The notes under the pieces: generated by a model
Told to the model about the DNA's origin: nothing
What the model saw: the letters and a program-made list of their open reading frames with translations, nothing else
Databases searched by the model: none
In this document: one piece after another, positions 1-12,599 of the stretch
How the letters are laid out: the number at the start of each line of letters is the position of its first letter
Position numbering within the stretch: position 1 is the stretch's first letter
Translations under genes and position numbers: made by a program
Origin: Dryococelus australis
Lineage: Eukaryota; Arthropoda; Insecta; Phasmatodea; Phasmatidae
Assembly (NCBI GenBank): GCA_029891345.1
Contig: CM056994.1
Location: forward strand, 137,956,457-138,020,456
Direction of reading: 5' to 3'
Length of the DNA: 64,000 nucleotides

Positions 1-289
1 ATGCAATGTCTTGTATCTATGTGTGATGGAGTGGTATGTGTGCCCCCTAGTAGAACACTCATGTAATCAAACGAATTAAAAGCAAATTGAACACTGCACT
101 TCTTTCAGTATTATTAAATTAGTAGCCAGTGCGCAGTTTTTATTTGTTGGCACACGTTGTTTCATAGTAATTATGTTGTTTGATAAGTTTTATTATTCCC
201 ATTTAAAGCACAGCCATTCGTTCTTCATTTCCACTGCAATTTATCAGGCAAAGTTTGACACGTGCCCAGTTAGACTGACTGGAACATAG
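1..289. other. AT-rich intergenic sequence
   Basis: AT-rich sequence upstream of the first GC-richer block. I see no coding, RNA or repeat signal in it. Confidence 0.4.
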
Positions 290-960
290 GTGGAGGATTT
301 TTCCGCTAGACCAAAAGCGGGATGGTTAAATCTGGTTAGAAGGCGTGAGGCGAGGGGTGTTGGTAATAGCTTATTTCTTATTTACACTGTCGTCTTGGGT
401 GTTATTGTCGATGTGGGTTTCACCCAATTGTGGCAGCTCGGTCCACTCGGAAGCGGCGATTCCAGTCGTAGGCTTCACAGATCCAGAAGTTCAGGTTCGC
501 CTAACCGTATCTTGCCTCAGTACGGTTTGACAACCTTCTTACCACAGGGTGACATTATGGATGGGTGGGAAAGCAAGGCAACAGTAGATTACTCGGACCG
601 GAGCAGGCGCTTCTGCTTGGGGCCTAAATTGGGCAGCGCGATCCTGTTCCGCCCAACTTTCCAGCATAGGAGATGGTAATACGATCCATGGTTTGATAGC
701 AACTTGAGATAGGTATTGTTCCCTACCTATTTTGACACTAATAAAGGTGAAGCTTGTTGGCTGCAGGCACGGTCTGCGGGGAGGGCGAGCATCCTGCGCT
801 GGTTGGCGTGGGAGTCGAAGAACTTATGTCAGCAGTAGTCAGTGTTTCTGCTTCATGCCTCATTGGTGGCGCTTGGCTTTGCCTGGTGGCTGGTGGCTTC
901 TGAGCTCTAAGCACGGGTAGGGAAGGTGGCATGCCTGTCGGGTTGTGCAGCCTTCAGCTG
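290..960. other. GC-richer block of unknown origin
   Basis: This stretch is clearly GC-richer than its flanks. It contains one 129-codon open frame (290-679, +) whose Ser/Arg/Gly-rich translation matches no family I recognise, and short overlapping frames on both strands at 732-932. The sharp change in composition suggests an inserted piece of mobile DNA, for example the 5' part of a LINE or a SINE composite, or an unlinked exon or UTR. I see no splice context or tRNA-like promoter box that decides between these, and no function is assigned. Confidence 0.3.
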
Positions 961-3165
961 AAGAGAATTCGCTCATAAGTTAATGTTGCCTGGTAGAGAA
1001 GCGGGCAAGAATTCATGTATAAAATTCTCTGTAGAGCTGTGGCAATGGAAGTAGGAACATTTAGCGATGAGCCGTAATCGTGGTCAGTTAGTAGGTTGAT
1101 CTAATGCATATATATCCACACACTTTTTTTTTCTGTTTCCCAAATGTGGCAGTCACTATTATATAGTTAAAATGTATAATAATGAATAATTTTGTTAAAA
1201 TACTGTTTTCTTTTAATTGAAATATGTTACAGGAAGAACTGTAATTTTTAAAAATACCTATTAATTTTGTTAATAATGTTGTAAACATAGTTAATCAGTT
1301 TTTGTTTGGCACTGTCTATCGCATACATTGCTATAATTTATCACAAGCATAAGTTAATATTTTACGTCCAGTTATTTTATCTGCTAACAATATTACCTTA
1401 ATTAACTAATAATATTGCTAATCAAATTGCTTGTGTTGTCTTATATTCTTTGCGCTGCACGACGATCGTCCTGTCTGTCTCAGTTAAGTTGTAAGCGCTA
1501 ATAACATACAAGGTTATCTTTGGTGTCCATGAATTTTTCGTTAAGGCGATTTTCAAAATTTGATAATTCCGTCCTTTTCGCCCTTTTTAGACATTTTCTC
1601 AGCTATGCAATATCTTGAAATTACTTATGCTTGGAATTTCGCTTTTTTCCTACTATGTAAGATTTTGAAATTGGGAATACCAGCCTTGAGAGAGTAGGAA
1701 TAATAAGTATCGTGTAATAGTTTATGTTTCAATATATAACCTAATTTGTGTATTTTACATAAAAAATTTTAGAATTCTTAAAGTGCCGTCTACGACAAAA
1801 ATTAATGCGGTTCTCAAGTTGTTGGATGTCGGGTTGCTGGCTCTGGAATATCTGAAAATGGAATCCTGATCGGGTGTACACTATTAACAACAATTTCCTT
1901 GATTTTACTGAAAAGTGCTGGTAAAAATTTATCCAGAGTTATCCGTAAACTCTCCGTAAAATAACGGATACATTGATTTTCAAAGACCAACTTTCCATAA
2001 AATTCGCGGAACTTCTCCGTTAATTCCCTAGTTAGATTTCTGTACTTATAGTTTAAATTATTTTTAGTATCTTTTTTATTTTCATTTTCATTTTGTGGGT
2101 GCTCTACTGTGTATAAGAAAGATATTTCAAAAAAGATAAAAAATTTTGAACTTAAGTAAGTTTTGAACCCGAGTCAAAATTGTGCATGTTAACGACCCTA
2201 ACCAGTTACGTACATATATCACGTGGTGAAATAGCTATAACATTTGAATCTATATTAGGCACATAAGCAACATGTTTTTTGTTTCTGTTAAAGTTAGTGT
2301 ATTTTAAGTGCTGCTAAGTGTTACATACGTCTGTTGCTAATTTTTAATGTTTGAAAGAACAGGACATAAGGGACATGGATAACCTTAACTGCTGCAGAAA
2401 CGGTAATTTTCTGGTTACAGCGGCGAAGAAAGTTTCGTGTATACTCGCAAATTTTTCGTCCCCGAAAACCGAAGTTATAGGAAATAACGGAGATTTTCTG
2501 TATATTGTGTTTACGATTTTAACTCCGTTTTTCGTCATTACTGATTGCGTTTCCATATATTTACTGCGCATTTTCGTAAAAATTTCCGTAAATATATGGA
2601 AAACTTTAACAGTGTAACCTCTCCACCCGAGGAAACATGCCCTGTCATCGTGTTTGGCTCGGGGTTTCAGCCTGTTTTGCCCATGGACGAGTGAGACTCA
2701 ACAACATATATAATTCTGGCTTTAACAAATAACCATGCATTTGCATGTTTTTATGTTAGGAAATTTAATGGTAGTTCAAAAATAATTAGAAAATAGCATA
2801 AAAATATCTATTATCATGTAATGCAATATTATAGAGACCAATTATATAGATCCTAACGCCCCATATTTAAACTGACTGATTGTGAATGTAATTCATAAAA
2901 TACAATTATATAAAAAAATTACATATTCGCAAAAAATATTAATAGGAGTATTGTATTCAAAGATATATTATTATTCTTTACACATCACTATGATTCCCAA
3001 AAGACATCATATGTATACTGAGCTGAGAATATTATTAATTCAAGTTAGTTTAAAATAAGTCTACTTCAAAATAGACACTTCCTAATTTTTTTTTATTTTT
3101 TAACTAGCATCCCGGCATCGCTTCCCTCATGTTTTATGGAGTTATTAAAATACATATCTAAATGT
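961..3165. other. AT-rich intergenic sequence
   Basis: No gene recognised. Around 2,160-2,215 a 'TTTTGAACCCGAGTC' stretch resembles the complement of a tRNA-type B box and could be a decayed SINE. 2,351-2,617 is open on both strands but has no recognisable protein. Confidence 0.4.
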
Positions 3166-3169
3166 TTGC

Positions 3170-3655
3170 CACTACCCGTGACTACCCGTGACTACATGCT
3201 ACTACCTATGACCGCTTTCGACTACCTGTGAGTACTTGCGACTACATGTATCTACTTACAACTACTTTTGAATATTGGTGACTACTTGTGACTAGCGGTG
3301 ACTACTTGTGACTAGCGGTGACTACTTGTGAATATCTGCGACTACTCTCGACAACCCGCAACTTCTTGCGACTACTCTTGACTACCCGCAACTACTTGCG
3401 ACTACTTGTGACTACTTGAGACTACTTATGACTACTTGCGACTACATGAACTACTTGCGACTACATGAACTACTTGCGACTACATGAACTACTTGCGACT
3501 ACCTGTGACTACTTTCCAATACCCATGACTACTTGCGACTGCCATGACTACCTGTGACTAACTGCAATATTTGCGATTACCATCTACAACTTGCATCTAC
3601 TTGTGACTACATGCGACTACCTGCCACAACTTTCGAATTTATAATATTAAGATCC
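3170..3655. repeat. Tandem array of ~10-bp ACTACTTGCG units
   Basis: Dozens of imperfect repeats of a decamer close to 'ACTACTTGCG' (variants ACTACCTGTG, ACTACATGAA) run through this segment, with local higher-order units, for example three successive 'ACTACTTGCGACTACATGA' blocks near 3,433-3,500. It is a minisatellite with no coding potential. Divergence increases at both edges. Confidence 0.9.
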
Positions 3656-4205
3656 ACTGAGCCATTGCGGCCCCACGTGATATATTTTTATCTACTGAGT
3701 CACTGTGGCCCTCTTGCGGTATTTATATTCATTGAGCTGCTGCGGCCCCACTTGGGATCGTTTTAACCATTGGGCCTGTGTGGCCCCACTTGAGTGTGCC
3801 CTAGCCACTGGGCCACTGTGGCCCCTCTTGAGAGTGCTATAGCCACTGAGCCACTGCGGCCATACTTGGCTTTACTCTACCCACTGAGCATCTGTAGCCC
3901 CATTTGGGATCACTCTAGCCGCTGGGCAACTGCGTCTCCACTTGCGATCACTCTAGCCACTGTGACCCCACTTGAGAGTGCTAGCCACTTGGTCTCTGTG
4001 GCCCGACTTGATCTATTTCTTTAAACTGAGTCCCTGCAGCCCTACTTGTGCTCGCCTAGCTACTCGGCCACTGTGACCCCACTTGGGATCTCTTTAGCCA
4101 CTGGGACACGACGTCCTCACTTGGGATTTCTCTAGCCACTAGGCCACTGCAGCCAAAATTGACATTCCTCTACCCACTGGGCCTCTGTGGCCCCATTTAA
4201 TATAA
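3656..4205. repeat. Tandem array of ~38-42-bp 'GCCACTGGGCCACTGTGGCC' units
   Basis: About 13 imperfect copies of a ~40-bp unit (core 'AGCCACTGGGCCACTG', then 'TGGCCCCACTTGGGAT') follow directly after the decamer array. The core has internal dyad symmetry (GGCCACTGTGGCC). The open frame at 3,794-4,024 is an artefact of the repeat. Confidence 0.88.
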
Positions 4206-6915
4206 GCCTATGTCTATTTGGAAGAATGTAGCTTTCAAACTCTGAAATAATTTAAAGAATCGGCTCTGTACTTTTGGCAGAGCATGCTTAGAAATCAAGC
4301 ACGTAGATCATTTTTCTCCGATTTGGCTTACAAATTTTGAAATTTATCAAGCATTATTTTTTTATTTATGAATTTAACATTGCCTATGAATAATGTGGCT
4401 TTCTAATAGAGGAAGAATTATGACAGTCGGCCGTGTAGCTTCCGAGATTAACCGATACATATAAACAATTAAACAAACTCATATTACCTCTTTATAATAT
4501 TAGTATAGAGTATTTTACCCTGCTACAATCATTTTATGAGCTATTGCATACAAAGAAATTGCGAAGAACTCAGAAATCATTTGACTTTACATAAGTTCGT
4601 TTAAATTGCCTTTGCTTAAAATCTTCTTATTTTATAAACACACCTAGTTAGCAATGGATTCACGCTCAGGGCCTCACCCTGCCGATGGCGTTTGGGCTGT
4701 GGATGTGCCAGTCATAGATGAGAATTAATTTTCTTACTTGGGTTTGCTGTCCACGTCAGTTGCCACGATAAGGGGGATCACCGCCCAATGCTTAAAAAAT
4801 ATTCCAACCTTTTTACAAATATACTATACTACCATTAAACACCGAAAACGCTTTGGAGATACCATGGGTACCTGCTACACCTCTACAAAAAGACCTAGGA
4901 CGTAAGATTGATGTGTAACGCTGTTATAGTCGTTAGGTACCCAATAAAACAAACACATTGCCAGATTAGGTACGTCAAAGCCTCCGACGTGTGATGAAGT
5001 CTGTAAAGGATTCGTTACAAACTATAACGAAAAATGTTCAGTTCACAATGGGAAGTGTTAAGTGACAGAACCATCCGCTGCGAGGATGGGAGAGGGATTC
5101 TGCTGTTATTCTATGCACAAGCTGCAGCCAATAATCCTAATACTACTGGACATACTACCATTATACACTTAAGTATCTTCAAGGCACGTTGCCATTGAAC
5201 TAAGCCCAAATGGAAGAGAAACATGTAGACTCATATGTCAAGCTAGGTGCTGTATAGATTCATCATACGTATCAGGAAGTGATGAACCTGGGCGAGCGTT
5301 CCTTACCGGAATGTAATTTCCCTAATGTGAATTTCGTAGAAAGCGGGATAATAGTATTGGTCATTTTTCTCGTGTTATGATATTGCCTAACTGACTTTCG
5401 TTCTGAATGCACGAATGCACGAACCTGTCAGATATATGTAGAAAGCATTTATCGAAGAACAGAATTAGTGACAGCAGCCAAACATTGGGCTGTATAATCC
5501 TGGCATAAAACCTTATCCTGCATGTTTCTGCTGATTAATGTTAATTTAGTGTGGGTGAGCTAACCGCTTACACAATCGTAATTTATGTTTTTTGAAATAT
5601 CATGTCGTCTAAATTTTATTTTAATAACGCTCTTGTTATTGAAATGCACAATTTGGACATCTGTGATACTTAGAACTGTTTAAACCCATTCCATTTACCT
5701 CAAAAGTTAAAAGATTGTATTTTTCTATAACTTCTAGATGGTTGAAGAAAATTATAAATTTGTTAAACTGGGCAAAATATTTTTGATTATTTAACATATT
5801 GTATGCATTTACCTAGATGCAAGATTCATTAAATGCCTTTCACTACATGCCACTATTTTTTAATTTTTTCAAAAGTAACTTTTGGCATTAACTAGTATTT
5901 ATTGTTCGTTATATAAACCCCGGAATATCCGAGAGTGTTTGGTCATATACGGGTTTCATTTAAGAGTGTTTCGATTCGATTCTGGACGACTAAATAACAG
6001 TTTGTTTTCTAAGTGATTTACCACCAAAACTACAAGAAAATACCAGCGCAGATAATTAATGTGTAACTCTTTGTTTTTCCACCCACAAAAATTACTTGTT
6101 ACTGGTTAAGCGATGTTAGCCATCATATTAAACACTATACGATAAAAATAAAAATTTACTATGCATAGATTTAAATCGTTTACAAGACTAGATCTTCCTT
6201 TACTAGGGACTGTACAAGAACGTATTCACTACAAAGTCTGTTCACCTAATATAGTGATAATTTAAGCTACCTAATTATATTTATTTAAATCTCATTTGGT
6301 ACTGGAACTTATTATTTCAATATATGGATATAATTTATATTTATTAAGAAATTAATTCTGGTGTGTCTTCCTCTTTTCAGTTTATTCCCCGATTTAGTCG
6401 TGGTATCTGGAAGGGTGGTGTAAACAATTGTTATCAAAGAAAACAAGTAAATGGTAAATCCAATGATGTAATCTTATAAGTTATCAGACGGACTTTCTTA
6501 TTTGTAGAAATTATTTTCACATACCTAGATTTTGGTAACATTTCTATGGTGTTATATTTCGAAATAAAGTTACTATCTTCAACTCACTTAATCATTAACC
6601 ACCATGAAGATATGCATTTTCAAGGGTTGACAATTTATAGTTGTTTAGTTATATTCATTTTGTAGTTTTTTAGCAATAAGTTTTCCTCAAATTAATTAAA
6701 CTTAAAAAGAAAATATTATTTCAATGCATGTAGTATCTTAAAAACGTCAGCTCGCAGTACAATTGCTAGTTACTAATATTTTTTTCCTTACTCATAACAC
6801 CGCATCAATCATTAGGGATAAACACAGTAATCTCAAATGATCGATTTCCATTAAGAAATCGAATGATTTTTTGTTAGTGAAATCCAAGTATCTCGTCACG
6901 TGCGTTCCTCACTAA
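4206..6915. other. Intergenic sequence upstream of the protease gene
   Basis: No supported gene. A less AT-rich patch at about 4,630-5,300 has short coding-like runs in more than one frame but nothing I recognise; it may be a decayed transposon. The remainder is AT-rich. Confidence 0.4.
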
Positions 6916-6949
6916 TATAAAAATCGTACTCTCAGATCCCCAGCAGTCG
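6916..6949 (+). promoter_or_regulatory. TATA box and initiator of the protease gene
   Basis: 'TATAAAAATC' at 6,916-6,925 is followed about 29 bases later by 'CAGTC' (6,944-6,948), a fair match to the arthropod initiator TCAGT. The predicted start, near 6,945, leaves a 5' UTR of about 30 bases before the ATG at 6,975. The spacing is what a focused RNA-polymerase-II promoter of a highly expressed secreted protein would show. Confidence 0.65.
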
Positions 6950-6974
6950 CTAATCGACATAGCATCTGGGCGCC

Positions 6975-7016
6975 ATGAATTTATTTATACTAGCCTTCTT
7001 GACAGCGGCAGTGCAA
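6975..7016 (+). CDS. Trypsin-like serine protease, exon 1 (signal peptide)
   Basis: The first coding exon has ATG at 6,975 in the context GGCGCCATGA and encodes MNLFILAFLTAAVQ, the hydrophobic core of a secretory signal peptide. It ends at the donor CAA|GTAAGT (7,017) in phase 0. It is too short to be called as an open frame; I chose it because of the promoter just upstream and because its phase joins exactly to exons 2 and 3 of an S1-family protease. Intron 1 is 9,238 bp. The protein is expected to be secreted, for example by midgut, but the tissue cannot be read from sequence. Confidence 0.75.
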
Positions 7017-9200
7017 GTAAGTTCGTAGTATATTTTAGTTTTGACATTAAATTGTTATGACCATTGTTTGTGTTGACCACATGTTTGTGTTTACTGAACT
7101 CATGCTGTTATTTTGCTTAACACAATGCATGGTAGTAACGTAGTCATTTAAAATTCATTCAATGTGTTTACTTTGGCATGTGACTTAATTATATACACCG
7201 TTTAGTCATTATAACATGAGTTGAATTTTGCTTAGAAATGCTAATAATAACTGGAATTGAAGAAATCCCAAGTGTTCATAAATTACGAATCCTGCCTCAG
7301 GTAAACTCGAATTATAGCCGTTCTGATAAATATACATCAATTTTACGCCTTAGTGATCACTAGTATTGAGATCCCGAGCTTGCATTAGTTCCGTTGTGCG
7401 CCCTTTTTGCAAAATGATAGGCCACTGCTAACCGTAACTTACCTACGTAAGTTGTTGCCACAATTCTCTTAGAGTTTTCCGTCTCGCTGGCCAGTCTAGG
7501 CCAAAACAGCTCGATCTAGATTAGCTCCTACTCACAGAGAAAGTTATCATATATCTGTGTGTAAGCCGAGTACCAGATGATATATCTCTATTCGGCATTA
7601 CAGAGATGGAACCAGATCATGCCATCGTAGATGGTACTTATTATTTTCTGGGTGAAAAGGATGCAGCGATGTTTTCATGAGAGCAATCTGAATGTTCAAC
7701 ATTAAATTTTCATACATATATATATATATATATATATTATGGCGGAGTACACGAATAATGTGGCCTGCAGCCAAAAGCCAAATAAATACGGTATTGTAAA
7801 TTACAAATTAGACAGTTCTCGAAACACATATACGCAACCAAATGTTTCGTAGAGCCCTCTTCCTTACTGTAAGAACAAAATGTTGAGGTATTATTACACA
7901 AGAAACTTATTCACAACTCATATAGTCATCTTATATTATTAGAGCAGAATAAAAACAAGAACTTCCCCGTAATGACAAAATTAATTTACTATGTGAGTGT
8001 CACATAAGTTTCTACACGTACTCGCTACATTTCAGCAGGTGTCACAATTATAAAAATAAGTACTATATTCCTGTAATGTATTCTCCTTAGCTGTATTGTA
8101 GCCAATGGAAAGTTTATACAAACTCGACCTCTGTTGGATATTGGCGCCATACGACCCCAACCTGTATTTGTAGTGGCCTGCTGGAGTTATGTCGCAACGA
8201 AGGAGTATTGCATGTCGCTTTGAAAGCCTCCTAGGGTTATACTAAGGAATTAGTAGATTATCGCTTAAAGACGTAGAACAATGCCTCAATGTTGGACAGG
8301 AAGACTGTTAACTTGTACCAGCGTGCCTATCATATTTGCCACGTCGACGTTTGGTCACAGTTCAAGGAACACGAAATCTGTCAGTTTTTTACGTCACTAC
8401 TCACAAAACAAGTCAAACCTAACACGGGTGTACAAGTCATGTATAGCACGTTGCTAAAATATCTAACCTGGCAAGAGTTCGTCCGATCGTCAGAGCTACT
8501 ACAACAAGTTCGCAATTAATTAAACATTTTCGACATAAACTTTTGTAAAATATTCTGTGGCTATATTTGTATATATTTTAACATTAAAGATAGACTAGCG
8601 TGCTCTTGGTATAAATTCAAGTGGTGTTCGAAAAGTAGTTTTCAATTTAAAAACCATAATTAAACCTTAAAATTTAAATATGAGGATATTAATATTTTGT
8701 TTAATGTGTTCCTGTAAATGACATATTTGCTTTACTGGCAAATTCACCGTTGCACATTTCATTGGCGCATAAAAAGAGTTATTGATCCAGAGCCAATGTT
8801 AGTTTTAATACGCGGGAGAATAAAACATGGCTATAGAAGTCGATCCTTATCATGTCTTTCAAAAGTGCTACATTAATAACCAACAGTCTGTTAAATTTCC
8901 TTATTAATTACGAACTGGAAGTAATTACTATAGTTACAGAGCGAGACATTGTATTGCTGGATACCCTCCACAACGTCGTACTGCGTTCACAGACCCATCT
9001 AGCGCCCCACAACCAAACCATTTTAGATCCTGCCAGGCTGCCTACTGACGAGGGGCTTTCAACATCAAGTAACTTGCATCTTTATCAGTACAAAAAACAA
9101 GCAAGTGATTAGGAAAAAGGGCTTAACGTTTCGTCCACAGCAGGGTCATTAGAAACGCATGAAAATTCTCGGAAAATATGAAACGGGAGAGAAAGCAGTT
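7017..9200. other. Intron 1, proximal part
   Basis: AT-rich intron with a (TA)n microsatellite at about 7,716-7,740. The open frame at 8,289-8,519 (+, 76 aa) and 8,852-9,112 (+, 86 aa) lie in slightly coding-like sequence but match nothing I recognise and have no partner frames. They may be transposon debris. Confidence 0.4.
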
Positions 9201-9204
9201 TTGA

Positions 9205-9345
9205 CATGCAGAAGGGAACCATTCATCACCTGGAGTGATTTCAAAAAACCATGGAAAACCAAAATCAGAATGACCGTACTGGGAATTGAATCGAGGTTCT
9301 CCCAAATGTCAGTTCACAGTATTTACATTGAGCTGCATCGGTAGG
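9205..9345 (-). mobile_element. tRNA-derived SINE-like fragment
   Basis: The segment with 'CCATGGAAAACC' followed by 'GGGAATTGAATCGAGG' (about 9,281-9,296) resembles the complement of a polymerase-III B box inside a type of SINE that is common in insect genomes. No poly-A tail or target duplication was defined. It sits in intron 1. Alternative: chance similarity. Confidence 0.4.
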
Positions 9346-12300
9346 TAACAATACAAGAGAAAGAGAACATGCAACAGTACAGAGATGTGAGTATGACAAG
9401 GCCGTTACAATGGTGCCTTAAAAAGCACTCAAATTTTCAACAAATAGACAGCACGCACAACATGAGCCATCGTTTTCTCCTTCTCGTAAAATATGTATTC
9501 AATTAATTTCTAATTTATTTTTTTATTATTTTTTTTTTAAATATTTCAATAAGCTTTTGACATGCCAAATTATATTTCGTTTAAAAATTGGTATCTTTAT
9601 TACTAGAAACAATACAAACATTTAGACATAGTTATTTCACTTTAGAGAAACCCGGTATTATGAATACATACATTACAAGTTTATATTGCCTGTGTATATA
9701 TAAAAAGCATATGTTTTTTAGGAAATATAAAAAAAAAATTCTTTTGGTTATTGTTGCTCGAGACCGGAAAAGACTGCTTATCGCAGTAGATGCATCAGTG
9801 TGTTCATTTCGTGTCAAGTATTTACACTCTAATTTTATATCACGTGTTATAATAATTGGAATCGGAGTCGCACAATATTAAGTTATTTTACGTATCCTGA
9901 TTGACAGATCACAAACATTCTGTAACTTTGACGAGTCCGTTCAAATGTAATTTGGCCTATTTCCACAGTAAATAAGCAAAAATGTGTAACTGAAGTAATC
10001 TACGAGCTCTTTCTACCATAAATTGCTCAGTTTCCATACATTGTAAATACTGTTTATAGTATAAGTTGTAGTCTAATTATTTACAAATACTTCAAGTTAT
10101 TATAATTTTGCGTAAAGCCCGTGCATGAGTTTTTATAATTCAATCGATTGTTTAATCCTACGTAGAGGGAATTTGCAAACACAGATGTTAAAAGTTATAA
10201 TTTCCGCTGTGATACGCAGGCTCTGGGCTCGTTAAGATAATGTGCTTATAATTTAAATAATATTTAAAGAATCTGTATGTAACACAATCAGAACACTGCC
10301 AGTTTAAATAATTTAAATCAAGCAAGAAATTAAAAAGATGGTATTTAGTTGCATACATTCATATTAAGGCGTTAATATACTGACAAGATTTACACTTCAA
10401 GTAAAAGTGATAAAACCTTATCTTCGTTTTTTGTCCGTACTGATATCTTTGCACATCATCATAACTATATGTGTAAGTACTGAAATTTGGGCGCAGTTTC
10501 GATTCTTTTACCCAGAAAGTATACTGGGAATAGATATATATTTTAACGATTTACAAATACTATGAGAAAAAAAAAACTGTTTACTTCAAGTTGAAGATTG
10601 AAAATTGAGAATATACAAGATATGAAATGTTTAAAAATGTTGGGCATTATCATTATTTACGATTGTGGGTATATGCATACCAAATGGCACTGTTAATTTC
10701 TATTTTGTTTCACTTTTGTGTTTTCAATTGTACAGAGTACGTCGACTGCCGAAGATGTACAAGGGAACATTTTAATTAAGTTGATTTTAATCTTCCGTGC
10801 TATGCAAAATAGTCTTTATAATATTTTTGGATGCCATACGTGTTAATAAGTACGTTTATTTTGATTTCGCATGAAAGAGATTCGTTTGTTAAATTTTGAG
10901 TTGTGTTTACTTTACACTGTTCCGGTTCCTGATTTCTTTGTGCACGTATGGTGTCATCAACATAATCCAATTCATGCGTGCTTTTTCTAAAACGAACTTC
11001 ATCTGTTCTGGAACTGATGATAATTTCTTCTCATTTCTTTTGGCATTTTGAGGAATTTCTCTGTTAACGTATGAATTCCTTGAGTGAAAAGTATTTAAAA
11101 ATGCAAACAAATGCTTCCACGATATTTGTTAGTCAATGTGTTCGATCTATTATTGACTGTTACAAATATTTCCGGTAGTTTTTGACTTACCAAGTGTTTG
11201 TGTTCCTAAGAATGTAAAGTGATTTTTGATAATCGAGAGATTGAAAAACATGGCGCTATTGTTACACAACAGACTAGAATTTAAAAGTGTCTGTGTTCTA
11301 TTTCCGGTCCAGCCAACCGGAGATTTCATTGTTCTGTGATTTTCTGAATTCACTCCAGGTGAATTTCGGGATGGTTGCTTAATACAGGTCATAGACGATC
11401 AAGGGAGCTAGAGGAGAGGTAGGGCCGACTCGAAGGATAAAAGTGAAGGGGACAGCGGTCGATCTGCGTGACGTCACGAAGCACTGTGCAGCACGTGCTC
11501 CATGCAGAAAGCCTTCGCTGGGCGCGGCAACTCACCGTATTACAGACTGTTCAGGATAAAGTGACCACAATTTTAGTTCTTCTATAAGCCAGTTTGTTTG
11601 TATTCTTCCATTACTATTATTATATGAAAATTTACCTACAACTAAAACCCAATGTATACATTTTACCGTTCTTAAAAGTTACCGTCTGTGGCACCAACAA
11701 AAATTTCTTTTCACTTTACCGCGAATGTCCTTTATGGAACACGTGTTTTGGTGTTGAACTTACTAACTATTTACTATATTAGATGCGTTTGTACAGGATG
11801 AATTTCATACATGCACAAAATACCAAAGCAATATTTATGTCACATTTAGTATCCGCCACTTTACCGTACTTGAAAAAAACTATGCCCAACTTGAAAATAC
11901 ATTTAAAAAAATTAAGATGTACATATTACGGTGACAATAACTGTTGAAAATAAACTAAATGCGAAAATTTCTAATATTTATCATTCCCTCGATAAAAAAT
12001 AAGCTTTGCTGGATAGTTATTTCAAAGGATTATGACGTACAAATATAAAATTTGCATCGTACAAATTGAGCAAAGCGTCAGAATGAACTATGCGATTCAC
12101 AAAACATAGTCTTATGAAAGTCCGGGTCCTGGCGAGTTTCTTTAATGTATGTTGAGTTGCATTCGGAAATTTTGAAGTAAGATGCGTAAATAAAGTCAGT
12201 ATTACACCAGGTTTGCTGTTGCACCCACTCTCGTGGAAAGAGTTAAATATTTCCTCACTACTATTAACCATGGCGAGCAACGCTTAAGACGGTATAGCAA

Positions 12301-12595
12301 GTCCTCCGTGACTTAAAGATTCAATCCAGCCCCCTACGTAAAAAGATAACAAACATTTTTAACACATATTGAAGTTTAAAAACATTTTTTTTTTGCATTT
12401 ATTGTTATGTCTCAAAGACTGTCCTTAGTTTAAACTAGGCTCCTTATTCATTCAATTTACGTCTTTGCTGCAATGAGTCAAATATCCCGCTAGTTAACGA
12501 AGTACTTTTTCTTCATCTGAACTACTTAAAGAGTCTGCTAACTGTGTTTATTCCTCCTCTTGTTCATCTTCAATGTCCTCTTCAACCTCGCTGAT
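9346..12595. other. Intron 1, middle part
   Basis: Mostly AT-rich with no recognisable gene. A GC-richer patch at about 11,400-11,560 containing 'GTGACGTCACG' lies 1 kb outside the P-element remnant and partly resembles the reverse complement of a patch at 15,240-15,300 ('GTGACGTTACG'). These might be decayed ends of that element, but the match is too short to claim inverted repeats. Confidence 0.35.
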
Positions 12596-12599
12596 TTCA

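Noticed and set aside
8289..9112. Open frames of 76 and 86 codons in intron 1 as protease or other exons
   Set aside because: Their sequences show no protease features, and exons 1 and 2 already join in phase without them.
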